Assembly: GCA_947177315.1 (NCBI GenBank)
Contig: CAMWTX010000023.1
Location: forward strand, 1 to 13,142
From: an uncultured Bacteroidales bacterium
GTDB lineage: Bacteria > Bacteroidota > Bacteroidia > Bacteroidales > P3
Length of the DNA: 13,142 nucleotides
Direction: 5' to 3'
Positions 5,865-13,142 of the stretch are shown in pieces. The translations under genes and the position numbers were made by a program. Every line of letters starts with the position of its first letter. Position 1 is the stretch's first letter. The notes below the pieces were generated by a model. That model was given only the letters and a program-made list of their open reading frames with translations. It made no database searches and was not told where the DNA came from.

Positions 5865-7409
5865 ATGAAACCTATCAAGACATTCCTATTTTTGGCTTGC
5901 ACCCTGATTATCGTGGCGGCGGTCTATCTGGGCGTATATAAGCCCAAACTGCATACGGAATCCAAGCCTGTTCCGGACCCGGCGCAAACCGAAAGAATCA
6001 TCGTTGCCAGGCAACAGGCGGAAAAAGAAAAAGAGGAGAAAGAAGCCCAAGCCGTAACTTCCCTGATACAACGTTGGCAAGAAGACAGCATGATGCTTTT
6101 CTACAAACGGCTCTACCGTTTGGATGCCGACATCTTTGAAGATGCCGAACTGCAGGAGGTGCCTGTTTTTCCGTTTGAATACGACAGCACCGGCGCCGGA
6201 AAATATCTCCTGCAGGATTTCTTTGCCAAACTGCTTGCCCTGAGCAATCCGCTCCATGCCGAACAGATAGCCGACTGGTACGAGAAACCCGATTTCTGGA
6301 ACGAAGACCTGGCGGCAAAGCGCACGGGCTTTGTGCGTGTGCTGCATTATGGCGGAAGCCTGATTGAGAACGACTATGTGAGCGGCACCTTGCGGCGTTT
6401 GATGCAGGAAGATTTCGGCGGCGCGGGCGTGGGGCTGTTGCCGCTTTTTCAGACCAACGCCAACTTTATCTCGGTTAAGAAGAGCGGCAAATGGCATATT
6501 TCCCAGCCGAACAAGAAAATGCCGCGCGGCAATTTCGGCATTTACGCGGCCTCCCTGACGCCCCCGCCTGTCAATGCCTTGGGGCAGCGGACCAAAGACA
6601 AGGGATTTATCCATATCGACATTCCCGAAAAACTCCGGCAACGGACTTTGTTTCTGGAGGGCGTCTTTCATGATGAAATTTCGGAAAAACAGCTTCAGGT
6701 AACGGCAGGCAAGCAGAAAGTTGCCGCACAGGTTGTGGAAGTGCCCGGACAGCAACACCGCACCTACACCCTGCCCGCCGGTACCCAGGAAGCGGAACTG
6801 TCGCTCACCCTCTCCAAGAACGCCTGTCTTTACGCCCTGGCCCTCAACGACACAACCGGTATCTGTGTAGATAATATGTCGGTAAAAGGCTATGACGGCG
6901 CCGTTTTTTCGCCCAACAACCGCCGTTTCCTCATCAACCAGCTTACCTTGCTCAACACCGGTCTGGTGCTGTACCAGTTCGACGGCAGTCCGTTGATAAA
7001 GAACAAAGACTACGGAAACTACCGCATCTTGCTGATGAAGGAACTGGCCTACCTGCGCATGCTCATGCCCCAAACGCCGGTTATCGTGATCGGCACGGCT
7101 TCTTCGGGCGACGTGAACTTGATTTTGGACATCCAGAGGGAATGCGCCTTTGCCAGCGGATGCGTGTTCTGGAATCTTGACCAGGCCTTGGGCGGAAACA
7201 ATGCCCTGGCTCGCTGGGCGGAAGCGCAACCGGCCTTGGTTTCGCGCAACCTGAGCCATTTCACGCCCCGGGGCGCGGATTGGGTAGGCAAGCTCTTTTA
7301 CCGTTCTTTCCTGCACGAATACCGCCGCTTTCTGTTGCAGGAACGAAAACGCACCATATTGCAACGCGCCCGCCAACTGATGCCGGCAACCCAAAACCGT
7401 TTATCATGA
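5865..7409 (+). CDS. SGNH/GDSL hydrolase-like envelope protein, diverged active site
   Basis: A 514-residue protein with an N-terminal signal anchor (about 4-24) and a charged coiled-coil-like stretch (about 42-65), so probably periplasmic and membrane-tethered. It resembles the Bacteroidetes SGNH family whose block I typically reads HYGDSQIEGDR. Here it is HYGGSLIENDY (161-171), keeping Ser165 but losing the Asp. The usual block III FGGN appears as FDGS (372-375), and the block V Asp-x-x-His before FTPRGA appears as NLSHFTPRGA (462-471), keeping His465 but with Asn for Asp. A beta-rich insert of about 250-330 separates the blocks. It may be a weak or altered esterase/acetyltransferase, or a non-catalytic partner of the following MBOAT protein, by analogy with PatB/PatA or AlgX/AlgI. 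The comparison with the usual family blocks is from memory and not a computed alignment. Confidence 0.75.
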   Translation: MKPIKTFLFLACTLIIVAAVYLGVYKPKLHTESKPVPDPAQTERIIVARQQAEKEKEEKEAQAVTSLIQRWQEDSMMLFYKRLYRLDADIFEDAELQEVPVFPFEYDSTGAGKYLLQDFFAKLLALSNPLHAEQIADWYEKPDFWNEDLAAKRTGFVRVLHYGGSLIENDYVSGTLRRLMQEDFGGAGVGLLPLFQTNANFISVKKSGKWHISQPNKKMPRGNFGIYAASLTPPPVNALGQRTKDKGFIHIDIPEKLRQRTLFLEGVFHDEISEKQLQVTAGKQKVAAQVVEVPGQQHRTYTLPAGTQEAELSLTLSKNACLYALALNDTTGICVDNMSVKGYDGAVFSPNNRRFLINQLTLLNTGLVLYQFDGSPLIKNKDYGNYRILLMKELAYLRMLMPQTPVIVIGTASSGDVNLILDIQRECAFASGCVFWNLDQALGGNNALARWAEAQPALVSRNLSHFTPRGADWVGKLFYRSFLHEYRRFLLQERKRTILQRARQLMPATQNRLS

Positions 7410-8905
7410 ACATCCTGGATTTACTGTCGGATTTCTTCTCGTTTTCGCCACAAAACGGTTTTCTGTTTACCGGAATCTCCTTCTGGATTTTCTTCTGCAT
7501 CGTTTTGGGCGGATTGTCGCTCTGCTATAAGAACCGCCGGGCAAGAAACACCTTTCTTTTTCTGTGCAGCCTTTTCTTCTGCTACAAAACAGGCGGGTTT
7601 TTCGTGTTTGTGCTCCTGCTGTCGGTGTTCCTCAACCACGGCATCGGAAAAATCATCGGAAAAAGTTCCGACAAAGGAAGCCGCAACTGGCTCTTTATCG
7701 GGGTTCTGCTGAACCTCGGCATCCTCGTTCTGTTCAAATACAACGTGTTCTTTACCCAGTTGTGGAACGCCTTATGGGGCAGCGGTCTGCCGGCCATCGA
7801 CTACCTTTCCGACGGTTTTTCGTTGGCGGAAACGGCCTCCGGACGGATTCTCCCTGCCGCCATCGAACGCCTGATGCCTCCGGTGGGGCTGTCTTTCGTT
7901 ACGCTCCACGCCATCGGGTATCTGGCAGATCTCAAACGCGGGCATACCCTGCCTTTTGCCAGCGTGGGGGATTTCGGGTTTTACCTGCTGTTCTTTCCAA
8001 GAATGTTTGCCGGCCCTATCGTGCGCACCGAAGAATTCATGGGGCAGATGCAAGGCCATTATATGCTTACGCGGCAGGAATTTTCGAGCGCGTTGAGCCT
8101 TATCCTGCTCGGTTTGGTAAAAGCGGCACTGGTGGCTGGCTTTGTGGATGCGCACATCGTTTCTCCCGTTTTCGACAATCCCGATTTGTTTTCGGGCATC
8201 GAGAAGTGGATGGCTCTTTATGGCTTTTCCATTTGGATCTACTGCGCTTTTTCGGGATACACCGATATGGCGGCGGGAATTTCCGCCTTATTGGGATTCC
8301 CTCTGCCCGACAATTTCCGTTCTCCCTATAAGGCATCGAGCCTCACCGACTTTTGGCGGCGGTGGCACATCACCCTGCACGCTTGGTTCAAAAACTACGT
8401 TTATATTCCCCTGGGAGGCAACCGCCACGGTCTATTTCGCATGATGCTCGCCCTGTCGGTTACGATGCTCGTTGCCGGGCTTTGGTACGGCGCAGGCCTG
8501 GGCTTCCTGCTTTGGGCGGCCTTGCATACGGTGGTGCTCGCTTTGGAAAAGCTCTGCCATTGGGATGTCAAGGTGGAACAGAGCCGCGTGGGGCGCCTAT
8601 GCGGTTGGTTCTTCACCTTCAACCTTATCAGTTTTGCTTGGATTTTCTTCCGTTCGGGAACGCTGCAATCGGCGGCGGATTTCTTTTTCGGACTGTTCGA
8701 TCCCGCGGGCTGGGGGCGCATCTCGGTGCTCAACTATGCTTACGGCATGGCCTTTTTAGTAATGCTGGCGGCTTTCTTAGTGTTGATCTTTGTACGCGAA
8801 AGGCGCAAGCAATCCTGGCTCCGTGCGTTTGAACGCCTGCCGCTTATCCTTAAATTCATCTTGACCGCCCTTATCGCGGTCTTGCTGACACTGCTTGGAG
8901 CCTAA
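7406..8905 (+). CDS. MBOAT family membrane O-acyltransferase
   Basis: A 499-residue polytopic inner-membrane protein of the AlgI/PatA/DltB type, which moves acyl (often acetyl) groups across the membrane onto envelope polymers. Diagnostic stretches are PPVGLSFVTLHAIGYLADL (158-176), FPRMFAGPI (197-205), FSGYTDMAAG (282-291) and TDFWRRWHITLHAWFKNYVY (314-333), followed by IPLGGNR. Then comes LWYGAGLGFLLWAALH (359-374), with the expected MBOAT histidine at His374. The frequent LWHG is LWYG here (Tyr361), a possible functional change. The ATG at 7406 overlaps the SGNH gene's TGA as ATGA, showing translational coupling; the open frame extends upstream to 7280 but without MBOAT sequence. The acceptor is not shown by sequence; peptidoglycan is suggested by the transglycosylase at the head of the operon, while a secreted polysaccharide remains possible. 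Confidence 0.9.
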   Translation: MNILDLLSDFFSFSPQNGFLFTGISFWIFFCIVLGGLSLCYKNRRARNTFLFLCSLFFCYKTGGFFVFVLLLSVFLNHGIGKIIGKSSDKGSRNWLFIGVLLNLGILVLFKYNVFFTQLWNALWGSGLPAIDYLSDGFSLAETASGRILPAAIERLMPPVGLSFVTLHAIGYLADLKRGHTLPFASVGDFGFYLLFFPRMFAGPIVRTEEFMGQMQGHYMLTRQEFSSALSLILLGLVKAALVAGFVDAHIVSPVFDNPDLFSGIEKWMALYGFSIWIYCAFSGYTDMAAGISALLGFPLPDNFRSPYKASSLTDFWRRWHITLHAWFKNYVYIPLGGNRHGLFRMMLALSVTMLVAGLWYGAGLGFLLWAALHTVVLALEKLCHWDVKVEQSRVGRLCGWFFTFNLISFAWIFFRSGTLQSAADFFFGLFDPAGWGRISVLNYAYGMAFLVMLAAFLVLIFVRERRKQSWLRAFERLPLILKFILTALIAVLLTLLGA

Positions 8906-11472
8906 CGCAGAATCACAACGCTTCCCGACTGCACTTTCTTGAACGTCCTGCCGTTGGCGCGCGCCTTGAACTCCGCCATATAGAAATATGCTCCGTCGGG
9001 GCAGGCCTTGCCTTTGTTGTACATCTGCCCGTTCCACTCGAAATCCGGCCTCGTGGCCTTGAACACTTCCACGCCCCAACGGTTCACTATCGTGATGTAG
9101 AATTCGGAAATATCCCGATATCGGCGCGGACGGAGAACCTCGTTGACCCCGTCTCCGTTGGGAGTAAAGACATTCGGCAGGTCGAACACGAAACAATCCC
9201 AGTTTTCGGTGCATACCTCCTGGCTCGGCTCGCTGTACAGGCCGGCATCCGACACGCTTACCACCCGATAACACGAAAAAAGCGAACCGGGTTCATTGTC
9301 GGTATATCCGTTTTCCGGCACGGTGGCAATCAGTTCCCAGTCCCTTTGGTCGGGTTCACGCCGATACACTTCGAAATAGTCGGCAGACAGGCGGCAGTCT
9401 TCCAGATAGTCGTTATCGGATTCTTCGGGAGCGAAAGGATTGTAGGCACTGTCGAAACTCCACACCAGCCTGTTGAAGAACGGGTCGCAATTAGACTGCA
9501 CCAGAAAAGCGTATGGCCGGCAAGGCTCGCCGGGGCGGGAAAGTTCGGTAACGGTATTGGAAAGATTGTGCGTGTAACCGCTCAAACGGCGGCTTCCGTA
9601 AGTGGCGATGGCATCCACACGGTAGGTGTATTCCCTTTCGGCTTCCAGATGGCGGTCGGAATAAGCGTTTTCCTTGGTGCTGCCTATCAAAACGAAATCC
9701 TGCAAGGTATCGTTGTAGCGATAGATGTCGTAGCGTTCCACACGCCAGGGAACATTGCAAATCCATTGCAGTTCCACGCGGCGCGGCTTGCCCACCGAAG
9801 TGAGATAGACCGACGAGGCCTGAGGGGAAGCGTACTTTCCCGTTTCCACCCGGTAGAAATAGCGTATCTGTTCGGTATTCCGCCCCGAATCGACATACCG
9901 CACGCAGGAATCAAACGGAAACTCGCCTATGAACAGCAGGCTGTCGGGAACGTTCCCGCCATACAGACGATAATGCGATTCCAAACTATCGAAGTCTTTG
10001 GGGCGAACCCAAGACACCTGCAACGCCCCCTCGATACGGTCGGTATTCAGAACGCTTACCTGCGTGAGAAGCGGAGAGACATTGGGTATCTCCACGCAAA
10101 CCGGTTCCGACTCGCGGCTGCGGTCGCCGTCGGGAAAAACCGCCACTATCTTGTAGCAGTATTCCATGCCTTCCTGCACCTGATAATCGGTATAGGCGGT
10201 ATCCGTTGCCGAAAAAGTGCCTATCAATGTATATGCCGAATCGTAGATGCCTGTAAAGCAGGTGTCGGGAACGGCTTCGTCGCGCCAAAAATCGCGGCGG
10301 TACAGTTCGTATCCCGAAGCATGGGGCGAAAGGCTCCTGTTCCAACACAATTCCACCCGGTCGAGGCTCGCCCTGGCATCGGCAAAACGCACCGGGGGGG
10401 CCACCACCCTGACCGAAACCGTGCGGATATCGCTCAAGTTGGGATCGCCGTCATCTTGCGCCCGCAGGTAGAGCATATAGGGCTGCTTGCGGGATTGGTC
10501 GAGGCTCGTGACCCAATAAAAATCATAGACCGCCGAATCGATGCCGTTATAAATCTCGTTCAGTCCCGCCCGTTTTCCTCCCGACAGTATCTCGCCGAAA
10601 GCCGAGAGCCGAAGGCGGTTCCCGTCCTGGTCGCGCACACTCACGGGCAGATGCAGGTCGGTTCCGGCCATCACGCAATAAGTTTCCTCCGCTTCGATAT
10701 AGGGAGGATTGTTGTCGCAGGTGCGCACCAGAATCTGCATATCGCGCGTAACATGCCCCAATTTGATGCCGTTGCGCCATTCCTCCATCAGAATGGCCAC
10801 ATTGTATTCGCCCTGCGCCATCGGGCTCTGCCATACCAGCGTTCCCACCTGGGGATGGATATAGAAAGTGTCGTTCGCCACCGGATAGGAATAGCCCGGC
10901 ACATCCTCGCCGTTCATGGTGCGGCAGGGAATGAGGCGGTAGGAAATGCTGTCACCGTCGGGGTCGTAAGCCCCCGGATTGTGCGTGAAACGCTTGCCCA
11001 GGCAGGCGTTGTCATCCACCGGCCGGTGCGTGGTGACCGGCGTGCTGTTGCCGCTGCCCAGCCAAGGGCTGATGCTGATGGAAGTGGAGACGTACATATA
11101 GGTGAGCACGCTGTTGGGAACGTTGATCACGCCCGAATTGCGGTTGGGGTCTTCCATGTAGAGCGTATAGATTCCGGGGCCCGAATAGGTGTGCTCCGCC
11201 TCATAACGGTTCATTTGGGTCTCGTTGCCCAGAAACTGGCTGCTTGTGCGCGAAACCACCTCGATGGAACCGTCGCCCCAGGCCAGCTCTATTTCCGGAC
11301 GGTCCACGGGACTGCCGGTAAAGGTATAGGTAAGCAATACGGCGCGGTATGTGTATCCCGAAACATGCCTTACCGTAAGTTCGGCGGCTTTCTGGTGCGT
11401 GGCCAGGCCGAACAGGGGCAGACACGAAAGGAATAAGACAAAGAAAAGCCTATCGGATGCTCGACGCTTCAT
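8902..11472 (-). CDS. Secreted FnIII-repeat protein with T9SS type-B (CHU_C) C-terminal domain
   Basis: An 856-residue secreted protein. A signal peptide (MKRRASDRLFF, hydrophobic core, cleavage near FGLA at about 24) fixes the start at 11472; the longer open frame to 11565 adds unlikely residues. The N-terminal half holds PKD/cadherin-like beta domains with Asp-rich turns (YDPDGDSISYRL 169-180, VRDQDGNRLRLS 279-290). About 360-760 carries several fibronectin type III-like modules with paired aromatic/arginine strands (GYELYRRDF, RYDIYRYND, YFEVYRREP). The end (767-856) is a gliding-motility C-terminal domain: NVFTPNGDGVNEVL, FYITIVNRWGVEVF, WNG and PDGAYFYM. This type directs export by the type IX secretion system, so the protein is probably surface-attached or released. 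No catalytic domain was recognised; adhesion or a structural role is possible. Its stop overlaps that of the MBOAT gene. Confidence 0.88.
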   Translation of the reverse strand: MKRRASDRLFFVLFLSCLPLFGLATHQKAAELTVRHVSGYTYRAVLLTYTFTGSPVDRPEIELAWGDGSIEVVSRTSSQFLGNETQMNRYEAEHTYSGPGIYTLYMEDPNRNSGVINVPNSVLTYMYVSTSISISPWLGSGNSTPVTTHRPVDDNACLGKRFTHNPGAYDPDGDSISYRLIPCRTMNGEDVPGYSYPVANDTFYIHPQVGTLVWQSPMAQGEYNVAILMEEWRNGIKLGHVTRDMQILVRTCDNNPPYIEAEETYCVMAGTDLHLPVSVRDQDGNRLRLSAFGEILSGGKRAGLNEIYNGIDSAVYDFYWVTSLDQSRKQPYMLYLRAQDDGDPNLSDIRTVSVRVVAPPVRFADARASLDRVELCWNRSLSPHASGYELYRRDFWRDEAVPDTCFTGIYDSAYTLIGTFSATDTAYTDYQVQEGMEYCYKIVAVFPDGDRSRESEPVCVEIPNVSPLLTQVSVLNTDRIEGALQVSWVRPKDFDSLESHYRLYGGNVPDSLLFIGEFPFDSCVRYVDSGRNTEQIRYFYRVETGKYASPQASSVYLTSVGKPRRVELQWICNVPWRVERYDIYRYNDTLQDFVLIGSTKENAYSDRHLEAEREYTYRVDAIATYGSRRLSGYTHNLSNTVTELSRPGEPCRPYAFLVQSNCDPFFNRLVWSFDSAYNPFAPEESDNDYLEDCRLSADYFEVYRREPDQRDWELIATVPENGYTDNEPGSLFSCYRVVSVSDAGLYSEPSQEVCTENWDCFVFDLPNVFTPNGDGVNEVLRPRRYRDISEFYITIVNRWGVEVFKATRPDFEWNGQMYNKGKACPDGAYFYMAEFKARANGRTFKKVQSGSVVILR

Positions 11473-11542
11473 AGGTGCTAAGTTACGCAATATTGCTCTT
11501 TTGCCTAAATTTGCAATATAAAAAAGATTTAATACCGACAGA
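11473..11542. promoter_or_regulatory. Divergent promoter region between the T9SS protein and the membrane protein
   Basis: These 70 AT-rich bases must hold both promoters. A plus-strand TAAATTTG (11506-11513) fits TAnnTTTG and lies 29 bases before the ATG at 11543. On the minus strand TAACTTAG (11484-11477), one base off consensus, ends four bases before the ATG of the T9SS protein. Between them are a perfect 10-base palindrome GCAATATTGC (11487-11496) and a repeated GCAATAT (11513-11519), which may be a shared operator. No convincing -33 elements were found. Confidence 0.4.
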
Positions 11543-13142
11543 ATGAGCAAACTCTCCGGACTCAATATCTTTAAGCACTGGCCGCCTTTCGTACGCGCTT
11601 ACCGTCAGAACGCCGCGGGCATGGATATCACGCCGGCGCAGAAAAACTACCTGAAATGGGGCACGATCATACCGGTCGCCATCCTCACCGTTGTCTGGAT
11701 TATCTTGAGCCTTCCCTATTTCCGGCATCAGGCGGAAATTAACTTCTTTGCCTATACCGGCGATTTTGCCCGACCTTTCTTCGACAACACGAACGGACTT
11801 CATATCAGCGAATTCCTGTGGCGGTTCGTGGCGCAGTTCTATCTCAACACGCCTTTGACCGTGCTGGCGGTGGCCTTTATGGTGACGGGCTTCTGCATTA
11901 CCTCCTGGAAGACCGCCGGACCCTACACGCCTTTCCTGCTGCCGCTCTTTTTCCTGATGTTTCCCTCCTCCGACCCGACCCATGCCAGTATTGCCGTGAG
12001 CCTTTGGCTGGTGATGTTCTTTCTGGGGCTTTATTTCGTTATTTTCAGAATGGCGGCCAAGCACCACGGCGCGTGGGGGCCGCTGATTGCAATGCATCTC
12101 TTTTTCGCCGTACTGTCGGTGGCGCTTTATTACCTTACCGGACACTGGGCGTTGATGTTCTCGATTGCCGTTGTGTGCGCCAACCTCATAGGCGTTCCCA
12201 TGGCGCTCTCGGCCAAAGAAAAACGTTTGCTGAAGATACGTCTGTGGGATTTGGGCATCTCGGTGGCCATTGCCCTCTGTTCCGGCCTGTTTTTTTGGAA
12301 AGCCTCGTCTTATCCGGGTTTCAGCGCGCCCTGGTATGTGTGGGTGGCCTTGATTGTCTTTGCGCTGGCCTGTCTGCCCGGCATCGTGCTGCAAGCCTAC
12401 AACAACCAAAAGACTTTTCTTTACGAGACCGCGCGCATGCAAGGCAAGATTCAGGACGGAAAGCCGGCTTTAGCCGTGCCCTATCATATTCTGCTTACGC
12501 TGATCGCCATAGGCGTTGCCTGCGTGCTGGTATTTGTCTGCGCGCATAACCCTTTGATGCAGACCGCCACCAAAGCGGAGAATGCCGTAACCGAGGGCGA
12601 CTACGCAAAAAGCCTGCAGCTGTGCGACCGCTATTTCCAAAAATTCGGGGTTCTCAAGAAACATCCTTCCGAAAAGGTGATGGAAGGCCGTTACCGCTTG
12701 GCTTCCTACCTGCGGTTGAGCCTCCTGATGGAGGGAGAACTCAACAACCGTTTTCTCGATTATTCGAACCTGCATGAAATGGGGCTGATGTATCCCGCAC
12801 CTCTGCCGTTCATCGGCGGTTACGATTATTCCTACATTCAGGTTTACGACCAGTTGGGGCTTTTTGCGCCCGCCGTGCCGCAAATCCGTTCGAATATGGA
12901 ACTCTTCGGCATCCAGAACCGTTTTATCGAACCCTTGATCCGCGCCCAGATAGGCACGGGGCAGGTACGCCTGATGCAGACCACCTTCTACTATGCCAAG
13001 AAATCGCTCTACACACGCCCGTTTTATCTCGCCGCCCGCGATACCGTCAAGGCGATGCTTGCCCGGGGCATCGACGGCAGCCGCCCTGTTTCCTTGCAGG
13101 ATTCCAGTCTGCATCAAGGGGGTTTCTTCATTGACCAATGGG
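11543..13142 (+). CDS. Polytopic membrane protein of unknown function, partial (3' end outside window)
   Basis: The frame from ATG 11543 stays open for 533 codons to the window edge, so the C terminus is missing. The first 335 or so residues contain about nine or ten hydrophobic segments, for example around 40-60, 103-118, 146-165, 180-197, 200-217 and 315-335. A soluble region follows, beginning with a helical TPR-like stretch (AENAVTEGDYAKSLQLCDRY). Bacteroidetes-restricted membrane proteins with a membrane half and a helical C-terminal half exist (possibly the DUF6057 family; named from memory and uncertain). No enzymatic motif was recognised. It is transcribed divergently from the T9SS protein and probably has its own promoter. 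Clean codon structure throughout supports a real gene; the function is not assigned. Confidence 0.8.
   Translation, partial: MSKLSGLNIFKHWPPFVRAYRQNAAGMDITPAQKNYLKWGTIIPVAILTVVWIILSLPYFRHQAEINFFAYTGDFARPFFDNTNGLHISEFLWRFVAQFYLNTPLTVLAVAFMVTGFCITSWKTAGPYTPFLLPLFFLMFPSSDPTHASIAVSLWLVMFFLGLYFVIFRMAAKHHGAWGPLIAMHLFFAVLSVALYYLTGHWALMFSIAVVCANLIGVPMALSAKEKRLLKIRLWDLGISVAIALCSGLFFWKASSYPGFSAPWYVWVALIVFALACLPGIVLQAYNNQKTFLYETARMQGKIQDGKPALAVPYHILLTLIAIGVACVLVFVCAHNPLMQTATKAENAVTEGDYAKSLQLCDRYFQKFGVLKKHPSEKVMEGRYRLASYLRLSLLMEGELNNRFLDYSNLHEMGLMYPAPLPFIGGYDYSYIQVYDQLGLFAPAVPQIRSNMELFGIQNRFIEPLIRAQIGTGQVRLMQTTFYYAKKSLYTRPFYLAARDTVKAMLARGIDGSRPVSLQDSSLHQGGFFIDQW

Noticed and set aside
5886..7394. A 502-codon minus-strand open frame opposite the SGNH gene
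   Set aside because: Antisense shadow; composition is typical of reverse-frame translation and there is no recognisable motif.
9346..11436. A 696-codon plus-strand open frame opposite the T9SS protein
   Set aside because: The minus frame has a signal peptide and a full CHU_C domain; the opposite frame is His/Val/Arg-rich without a domain.
11483..13138. Minus-strand open frames at 11483-12442 and 12470-13138, and a plus-strand frame at 11818-12549
   Set aside because: All three overlap the uninterrupted 533-codon membrane-protein frame starting at 11543, which has regular hydrophobic segments.

Overview
The window looks like a chromosomal segment of a Bacteroidota member, probably order Bacteroidales. 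The evidence is promoter boxes of the TAnnTTTG type, start codons without Shine-Dalgarno sequences, a type IX secretion (gliding-motility-type) C-terminal domain, and typical Bacteroidales protein families. Most genes are fairly GC-rich; the ATPase gene at 2837-4009 looks more AT-rich.

Layout. Bases 28-2641 (minus strand) hold an S41 carboxy-terminal processing protease followed, with an 8-base overlap, by tcdA (ct6A tRNA modification). A divergent intergenic region (2642-2836) holds a TTTG-N19-TATCTTCG promoter for that pair and three 15-base palindromes spaced exactly 33 bases apart in front of an AAA/DUF4143-type ATPase (2837-4009). A repeat cluster of about 240 bases (4021-4258) follows. 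It is built from a duplicated 36-base head, a duplicated tail and four copies of an imperfect palindrome, and it ends inside a TATCTTTG promoter.

That promoter drives a three-gene plus-strand operon (4305-8905): a secreted MltD-like lytic transglycosylase with LysM domains, an SGNH-hydrolase-like protein with several altered catalytic-block residues, and an MBOAT membrane O-acyltransferase. Gene spacing is 3 bases, then a 4-base ATGA overlap. The grouping suggests a cell-envelope O-acylation module coupled to peptidoglycan turnover. The first gene is odd: an ATG six bases after the promoter box opens a signal-peptide-like frame that is cut by an in-frame TGA after eight codons, leaving a downstream GTG as the only usable start.

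Converging on the operon, with its stop codon overlapping the MBOAT stop, is a large secreted fibronectin-type-III-rich protein with a CHU_C/T9SS type-B C-terminal domain (8902-11472, minus). A short divergent region separates it from a polytopic membrane protein of unknown function (from 11543) that runs off the end of the window. No rRNA, tRNA, CRISPR array or insertion sequence was recognised.
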